Shown here one piece after another: positions 5,063 to 8,259 of a stretch of DNA of 8,259 nucleotides. The notes beneath the pieces were generated by a model that searched no databases, was not told where the DNA came from, and saw nothing but the letters and a program-made list of their open reading frames with translations. The stretch is from positions 1 to 8,259 of the forward strand of contig VMFK01000034.1 in NCBI GenBank assembly GCA_007375995.1. The letters are read 5' to 3'. The DNA is from Parcubacteria group bacterium Gr01-1014_56 (GTDB lineage: Bacteria; Patescibacteriota; Minisyncoccia; Phycocordibacterales; SBAW01). Positions within the stretch are counted from its first letter, which is position 1. Each line of letters opens with the position of its first letter. The translations under genes and the position numbers were made by a program.

Positions 5063-6022
5063 TTAATTGCCATAGAGCGACACACAAGCCTGGGCCTTAG
5101 CATTACAACCAGGGCAGGTCCAGTCTGAATAAGGAGAGCGCCCGGCGGCAATTTGTGCTTGAGACAAGAGATACGCCGCTTGTGCGTTGCAATAGGGGTC
5201 CTTACAGGAGCTGGCACTGCTACATCTCCCTGTATGGATATTAGGGTTGTTCCAATTACTTTTGACTATTTGGAACGTTCCACATGCTGTAGAACCTTTG
5301 GGGGAAGGGACATATGGGTTGCCACTGCTCTCAGTCACCGCAATGCAGGACATAACCTTAGCTTGCGCCTGCGTGTATCCAGCAGCCTGCAAGACCGATA
5401 CGCTGCAGGCGGTGTTGTTCTCTGTGCATAGTGCACCATTGCCGCCATAGACATTGTAAGAGACAGGGGGGGTTGTTGCACGGCCGTTAAAACAAGCGTT
5501 TCTTGATGGCTCCCAACTGTAGCCTGTGGGACAAAGAGGTGAGGACCCAACCACAGCGGGGTTGATGCTTGCCTGGCCTAGCAGGTCCCCGACTGTTTTG
5601 TTGGTGGGGCGGTTTTCTTGACTGGTACACTGGATTGAGTTCCACGTGCTCCAATACTCTTGTTTAAGCACCGCATGGAGCAAGGTCTCCACAATGACAT
5701 ACGCCAAGAGCGCTATGATAAAACCCACGAGCGCGGTTTGGAAAATCTTTTTTGCCTGCTCGATGCCAGAGGGTTTTGCCGCGGAAATAAAGTAGAGCAC
5801 CCCGGCATAGGCAAAGAGTCCTATTGCGATTGGGACCGAGAGCCCGAGCGCAAAGTTAATGACGTTTTGGAAGAGGTCGATGAGGTAGCAGGCTTGGCAG
5901 TCGATGCCGCTGCAGGGCACCAACCCCTGAGCGGCTGCAAAAAATGGCAGGAGCATCATTGCTACTCCCACAAAAAGAACTACTCCAGCACGCCTGTTGC
6001 GCATGCATATATAATACCTCAT
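5063..6022 (-). CDS. VirB2/TrbC-like two-TM domain fused to a lytic transglycosylase domain
   Basis: A 319-aa envelope protein. A signal peptide (about 7-32, ending FFAAAQG) is followed by GLVPCSGIDCQACYL, then two hydrophobic helices (about 55-80 and 94-117) separated by AAKPSGIEQAKKIF. This is the layout of VirB2/TrbC-like pilin subunits in type IV secretion systems. After a cysteine-rich linker (~130-215) comes a lysozyme/SLT-like domain (~216-316): AKVMSCIAVTESSGNP with candidate catalytic Glu231, SPKGSTACGTFQI, and NAQAAYLLSQAQIAAGRSPY, matching the ES-G-P and GxxQ blocks of lytic transglycosylases (VirB1-like), which cut peptidoglycan to let an apparatus through. Thirteen cysteines lie after residue 130, suggesting disulfides outside. 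Start: ATG 6022 has GGGG nine bases upstream; ATG 6004 (M7) is an alternative giving a more typical signal peptide. Confidence 0.85.
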   Translation of the reverse strand: MRYYICMRNRRAGVVLFVGVAMMLLPFFAAAQGLVPCSGIDCQACYLIDLFQNVINFALGLSVPIAIGLFAYAGVLYFISAAKPSGIEQAKKIFQTALVGFIIALLAYVIVETLLHAVLKQEYWSTWNSIQCTSQENRPTNKTVGDLLGQASINPAVVGSSPLCPTGYSWEPSRNACFNGRATTPPVSYNVYGGNGALCTENNTACSVSVLQAAGYTQAQAKVMSCIAVTESSGNPYVPSPKGSTACGTFQIVKSNWNNPNIHTGRCSSASSCKDPYCNAQAAYLLSQAQIAAGRSPYSDWTCPGCNAKAQACVSLYGN

Positions 6023-6034
6023 TTTTTTATACCC

Positions 6035-6063
6035 CTGACAAGTAAAAATAAACAGTGTAAAGT
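6035..6063 (+). promoter_or_regulatory. Putative tRNA-Tyr promoter
   Basis: CTGACA (6035-6040, 5/6), a 17-bp spacer and TAAAGT (6058-6063, 4/6), with a predicted start near 6070, about 24 nt before the tRNA. The same -35 bases read on the other strand give TTGTCA (6041-6036), a possible -35 for the divergent pilin/transglycosylase gene, with TATTAT at 6016-6011 after a long 19-bp spacer. The minus-strand half is weak. Confidence 0.45.
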
Positions 6064-6093
6064 ATGAGTTGTTCTCAAAGGTCTAGAAAATAT

Positions 6094-6176
6094 GCGTCGG
6101 TGACAGAGTGGTCAATTGTACTTGGCTGTAAACCAAGCGGCTTCGGCCTACGGAGGTTCGAATCCTCCCCGGCGCA
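6094..6176 (+). tRNA. tRNA-Tyr (anticodon GUA)
   Basis: Acceptor stem GCGTCGG (6094-6100) pairs with CCGGCGC (6169-6175) with one T-G wobble; discriminator A6176. Anticodon stem CTTGG/CCAAG encloses CTGTAAA, giving GTA at 6128-6130. The GGC-TTCG-GCC variable arm makes it type II, as expected for bacterial tRNA-Tyr. T arm GGAGG/CCTCC with TTCGAAT is intact. CCA is not encoded (CCC follows the discriminator). A36-A37-A38 fits MiaA. Confidence 0.96.
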
Positions 6177-6248
6177 CCCAAAAGTAAGGAGGTTTTGCGA
6201 CTATAGTTTTGGTGTGTACTGGGAGTTTCGTATAGAAACGAGACAGTG

Positions 6249-6302
6249 CACCCCAAGGGTACTTGGATTTTCTACAGCGTAGACGCTAAGAAAATCTTGG
6301 CG
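6249..6302 (+). repeat. 54-bp direct repeat, copy 1
   Basis: Runs from CACCCCAAGGGTAC to GAAAATCTTGGCG and matches 6771-6824 at 53 of 54 positions in the same orientation. It contains two dyads: CCAAG-ggta-CTTGG (6253-6266), and GATTTTCT (6266-6273) pairing with AGAAAATC (6289-6296) around an inner AGCG/CGCT stem. Only in this copy can CCAAG also pair with the CTTGG at 6296-6300, giving an alternative fold. It carries the -35 of the downstream gene. Confidence 0.95.
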
Positions 6303-6308
6303 TATAGT
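6280..6308 (+). promoter_or_regulatory. Putative promoter of the 117-aa gene, -35 inside the repeat
   Basis: TAGACG (6280-6285, 4/6) in the repeat hairpin, a 17-bp spacer, and TATAGT (6303-6308, 5/6) directly after the repeat. Predicted start is about 6315, leaving a leader of ~27 nt with AAAGG (6328-6333 region) ahead of the ATG. Copy 2 of the repeat is not followed by a -10. Confidence 0.5.
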
Positions 6309-6341
6309 CTTGATTAGGTACAAAAAAGAAAGGTCATTGCC

Positions 6342-6695
6342 ATGACAACCAAGAGTAAAAGTACTCTGACTCCGGATCCGAAGCAACAACAGGAGCAGAA
6401 GGAGTTTGCTATGCGCGCGCTCCTCGAAGCACCCGTCAAAAATCAAAACAAAGGTACGTCCGACGGGTTCTACTCAAAAGACAACAGGGTTTATTATAAG
6501 TCGAGGTATTTCCTCTCTGCTGATAGGCCTGGTTCTGACACACCGGAAGAACTGCTCCTAAATGCACAAGAAGTATCGGGGAGTTATGGCGAGCTGCTGT
6601 CAGCCTCTGACGTGGCCACCCTTATCGCCGACGTATTGAACGAAAAACGCGCCGAGTTCTTTAAAAACCGCGGCATTAAAAGGACAGCAGCATAA
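6342..6695 (+). CDS. Unknown 117-aa soluble protein in a repeat-bracketed cassette
   Basis: I do not recognise this protein. There is no signal peptide, transmembrane segment or cysteine, so it is probably cytoplasmic. Residues 1-20 are polar and Lys/Gln-rich (KSKSTLTPDPKQQQEQKE). A middle part has SDGFYSKDNRVYYKSRYF (40-57), rich in Tyr and basic residues. The C-terminal part looks helical (PEELLLNAQEVSGSYGELL, then DVATLIADVLNEKRAEFFKN) and ends in a basic NRGIKRTAA. ATG 6342 is supported by AGAAAGG about 8 nt upstream and by the promoter at 6280-6308; an intrinsic terminator follows 25 nt after the TAA. The gene, promoter -10 and terminator all lie between two 54-bp direct repeats, so it looks like a discrete mobile or recently inserted single-gene unit between tRNA-Tyr and clpB. 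Confidence 0.75.
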   Translation: MTTKSKSTLTPDPKQQQEQKEFAMRALLEAPVKNQNKGTSDGFYSKDNRVYYKSRYFLSADRPGSDTPEELLLNAQEVSGSYGELLSASDVATLIADVLNEKRAEFFKNRGIKRTAA

Positions 6696-6720
6696 GCAGC
6701 ACTGCCGTCATCACAAGTTT

Positions 6721-6760
6721 ATGGCCGCCACAGCGATGTGACGGCCATGTTTTTTTATTT
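6721..6760 (+). terminator. Intrinsic terminator of the 117-aa gene
   Basis: ATGGCCG (6721-6727) pairs with CGGCCAT (6742-6748), and an inner CACA/TGTG extends the stem past a C/A mismatch around GCGA. A T-run (GTTTTTTTATTTTATTT) follows. An upstream GCCGTCA (6704-6710) could pair instead with TGACGGC (6739-6745), which would disrupt the terminator stem. Confidence 0.88.
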
Positions 6761-6770
6761 TATTTACGCA

Positions 6771-6824
6771 CACCCCAAGGGTACTTGGATTTTCTACAGC
6801 GTAGACGCTAAGAAAATCTAGGCG
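6771..6824 (+). repeat. 54-bp direct repeat, copy 2, overlapping the clpB 3' end
   Basis: Same orientation as copy 1, 53/54 identical; the only difference is A at 6820 where copy 1 has T (6298). The last seven bases (6818-6824) are the clpB stop codon and the codons before it. Read from clpB, the dyad after the stop would give its mRNA a 3' stem-loop of 8 plus 4 bp, without a T-run. Confidence 0.95.
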
Positions 6825-8259
6825 CCGACTTTTTCCTCAGCTAGGGGCGCTGCTACTTTTGCTGCCCTGCCTCTCCCTGTTTTTTTAACGTCAAAGCTAA
6901 ACTCATTGTTTTTGATCCCAACCGAGACGCTCCCGCCGGAGAGTACACCGCGAGAGACCATGAGGGAGGCCACCTTGGTGAGGATTTTATCCTGTATCAA
7001 CCGGCGCAGTGGGCGCGCACCGTAGTGTGGGTTATAGCCCTCCTTAGCAAGAAACTCGTAGACCTCGGGCGAAATGTTTAGCGTGATGTCTTTGGCAGCG
7101 AGGCGCTCAACCACCTCTTTGACCTGGATCTCGACGATATCTTTAACCGCTTCGGGTGAGAGGATGTTAAAGATAATTGTCTCGTCGATACGGTTGAGGA
7201 ACTCCGGGCGGAAGTAGTCTTTAAGCGAAGCCTGCACTTTTTCTTTAGCGAGGCGATAGTTTGCTGCGTCTGAGCTGTCGCCTCCTCTAAAGCCGATCTG
7301 CTCCATCTTGTCGATATATTGTGCGCCGATGTTGCTCGTCATGATGATGATAGCGTTCCGAAAGTTGACCTTACGCCCCTTAGCATCGGTTAAGTAGCCA
7401 TTGTCCAACACTTGGAGCAAGATGTTAAATACTTCTGGATGTGCCTTCTCTATTTCGTCGAAGAGCACCACTGCGTAGGGGCGATGCCGGACAAGCTCGG
7501 TTAAGCCTCCGCCTTCGTCGTAGCCAACATAACCCGGAGGAGAGCCAATGAGTTTGGAGACAGCATGCTTCTCCATGTACTCGGACATGTCGACACGTAT
7601 AAGCGCCTTTTCATCGTCGAACATAAACTCGGCCAACGCTTTGGTGAGCTCGGTCTTCCCTACTCCTGTGGGGCCGAGGAACATAAACGAGGCAATAGGT
7701 CGGTTGGGGTCTGCAATACCTGCGCGTGATCTCTTAACCGCGTCGGCAACTTTTTGCACCGCTTCCTCTTGGCCGACCACGCGCCGCTTCAGGTCTGCCT
7801 CAATGCGCGAGAGCCTCTCTGCCTCCTCCTCAAGCATGCGAGAGACAGGAATACCGGTCCATTTGGCAACAATTGACGCAATATCGCTCTCGGCGATTTC
7901 TTCTTTAAGCAAACGGCGGGAGCTTTGGAGTTTTTTAAGGCGCTTCTGTTTTTGCTCAAGCTCGCGCTCGAGCGAAGGTATCTCTCCGTAGCGGATCTCA
8001 GCTGCACGCGAGAGGTCAACGCTTGCCTCAGCGCCGTCGGCCTCCATGCGCAAGCTCTCCAACTCTTTTTTGATCGATTTTATGTCACTTAGAATTTGCT
8101 TCTCGTTCTTCCAACGTATTTCAAGCTCACTCGTCTCCTCTTTGAGCTCAGCGACCTCACGCTCGATCACTTTAACGCGAGCTTTAGCGGAGCGCTCGCC
8201 GTCCTCGCTCTCAGCGTCTTTACGGAGCGCCTCCTTCTCCACCTCAAGGCGCATAATCT
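6818..8259 (-). CDS. clpB: ClpB-type AAA+ disaggregase, C-terminal part (5' end beyond window)
   Basis: The frame is open to the window edge; about 479 residues are visible. Counting from the Met at 8254: the coiled-coil middle domain occupies ~1-120; TGIPVSRM (133-140) opens the second nucleotide-binding domain; Walker A GPTGVGKT (194-201); pore loop GYVGYDEGGG (241-250); Walker B VVLFDE (262-267); sensor region MTSNIG (305-310); Arg-finger region FRPEFLNRIDE (348-358); sensor-2 YGARPLRR (411-418). The middle domain and the ADPNRPIASF linker point to ClpB, which with DnaK extracts polypeptides from aggregates, rather than ClpC or ClpA (no ClpP-binding IGF/L loop seen). The end carries a ~20-residue Lys/Ala-rich tail (KKTGRGRAAKVAAPLAEEKV) after the usual terminus. 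The stop codon lies inside a 54-bp repeat shared with 6249-6302. The gene converges on the 117-aa gene. Confidence 0.96.
   Translation of the reverse strand, partial: IMRLEVEKEALRKDAESEDGERSAKARVKVIEREVAELKEETSELEIRWKNEKQILSDIKSIKKELESLRMEADGAEASVDLSRAAEIRYGEIPSLERELEQKQKRLKKLQSSRRLLKEEIAESDIASIVAKWTGIPVSRMLEEEAERLSRIEADLKRRVVGQEEAVQKVADAVKRSRAGIADPNRPIASFMFLGPTGVGKTELTKALAEFMFDDEKALIRVDMSEYMEKHAVSKLIGSPPGYVGYDEGGGLTELVRHRPYAVVLFDEIEKAHPEVFNILLQVLDNGYLTDAKGRKVNFRNAIIIMTSNIGAQYIDKMEQIGFRGGDSSDAANYRLAKEKVQASLKDYFRPEFLNRIDETIIFNILSPEAVKDIVEIQVKEVVERLAAKDITLNISPEVYEFLAKEGYNPHYGARPLRRLIQDKILTKVASLMVSRGVLSGGSVSVGIKNNEFSFDVKKTGRGRAAKVAAPLAEEKVGA

Larger units (their letters stand above)
6177..6341 (+). 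other. Intergenic region between tRNA-Tyr and the 117-aa gene
   Basis: Besides repeat copy 1 and the promoter, this stretch holds AAGGAGG at 6187-6193 with no usable reading frame behind it (the nearest starts stop within eight codons), a TATAGT at 6203-6208, and a small GTTTC-GTATA-GAAAC dyad around 6226-6240. I see no gene. A ribosome-binding-site-like sequence without an ORF may be a remnant of something replaced by the repeat-flanked unit. Confidence 0.4.

Noticed and set aside
5660..6067. 135-aa plus-strand open frame
   Set aside because: It lies antisense to the signal-peptide and two-TM region of the pilin/transglycosylase gene, is strongly charged, and has no family motif.
6187..6235. 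Small gene after the AAGGAGG at 6187-6193
   Set aside because: All nearby ATG, GTG or TTG starts reach a stop within eight codons.
6249..6302. Integron attC site or dif site
   Set aside because: The repeat is dyad-rich but lacks attC end boxes (RYYYAAC/GTTRRRY) and the dif XerC/XerD arm pattern; no integrase is seen.
6249..6824. CRISPR array
   Set aside because: Only two repeat copies, separated by a complete gene of ~470 bp rather than a spacer.
7548..7991. 147-aa plus-strand Ser/Arg-rich open frame
   Set aside because: It is the antisense of the ClpB AAA+ domain, whose Walker motifs are on the minus strand.

Overview
The window looks like a chromosomal piece from a reduced-genome bacterium of the Candidate Phyla Radiation (Patescibacteria, probably Parcubacteria-like). 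This is inferred from three things. The short two-TM VirB2/pilin-like domain carries the GLVPC..DC..C signature I associate with that group. A lone single-TM protein has a conserved-looking tail. Compact, often leaderless genes of ordinary housekeeping function (rsh, parB, miaA, rpmG, clpB) sit between tRNAs that lack an encoded CCA end. The standard code with UGA as stop fits every gene. No rRNA, CRISPR array, transposase or recombinase gene is visible.

Layout. 1-681 (+): 3' part of a RelA/SpoT homologue (synthetase end plus TGS). 674-1657 (-): parB, convergent and overlapping it by 8 bp. 1686-1766 (+): tRNA-Leu(CAA), followed after 3 nt by miaA (1770-2657, +). 2646-3608 (-): HldD-type ADP-heptose epimerase, convergent with miaA (12 bp overlap) and preceded on its own strand by tRNA-Trp(CCA) (3628-3698). 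3720-4243 (-): a self-contained unit (promoter, Shine-Dalgarno, small secreted protein, intrinsic terminator). 4258-4416 (-): rpmG (L33), 52 aa. 4453-5034 (-): single-TM extracytoplasmic protein. 5063-6022 (-): VirB2-like two-TM domain fused to a lytic-transglycosylase domain. 6094-6176 (+): tRNA-Tyr(GUA). 6249-6824: a 117-aa unknown gene with its own promoter and terminator, bracketed by two 54-bp near-identical direct repeats. 6818-8259 (-): 3' part of clpB, whose stop codon lies inside the second repeat.

How the parts relate. MiaA prenylates A37 of tRNAs that read UNN codons. All three tRNAs here (Leu-CAA, Trp-CCA, Tyr-GUA) have the A36-A37-A38 target, and one is apparently co-transcribed with miaA. 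The pilin/transglycosylase fusion and the downstream single-TM protein form a likely cell-envelope pair, suggestive of a type IV secretion or pilus-like apparatus. Two accessory genes (3787-4158 and 6342-6695) look like inserted single-gene cassettes: each has a promoter, a Shine-Dalgarno-like site and a GGCC-stem terminator. In contrast, parB and rpmG have promoters placed so that the ATG falls at the transcription start, and miaA begins just after a tRNA. The most unusual item is the 54-bp repeat pair, with internal hairpins, around the 117-aa gene. Its only internal mismatch falls exactly on the clpB stop codon.
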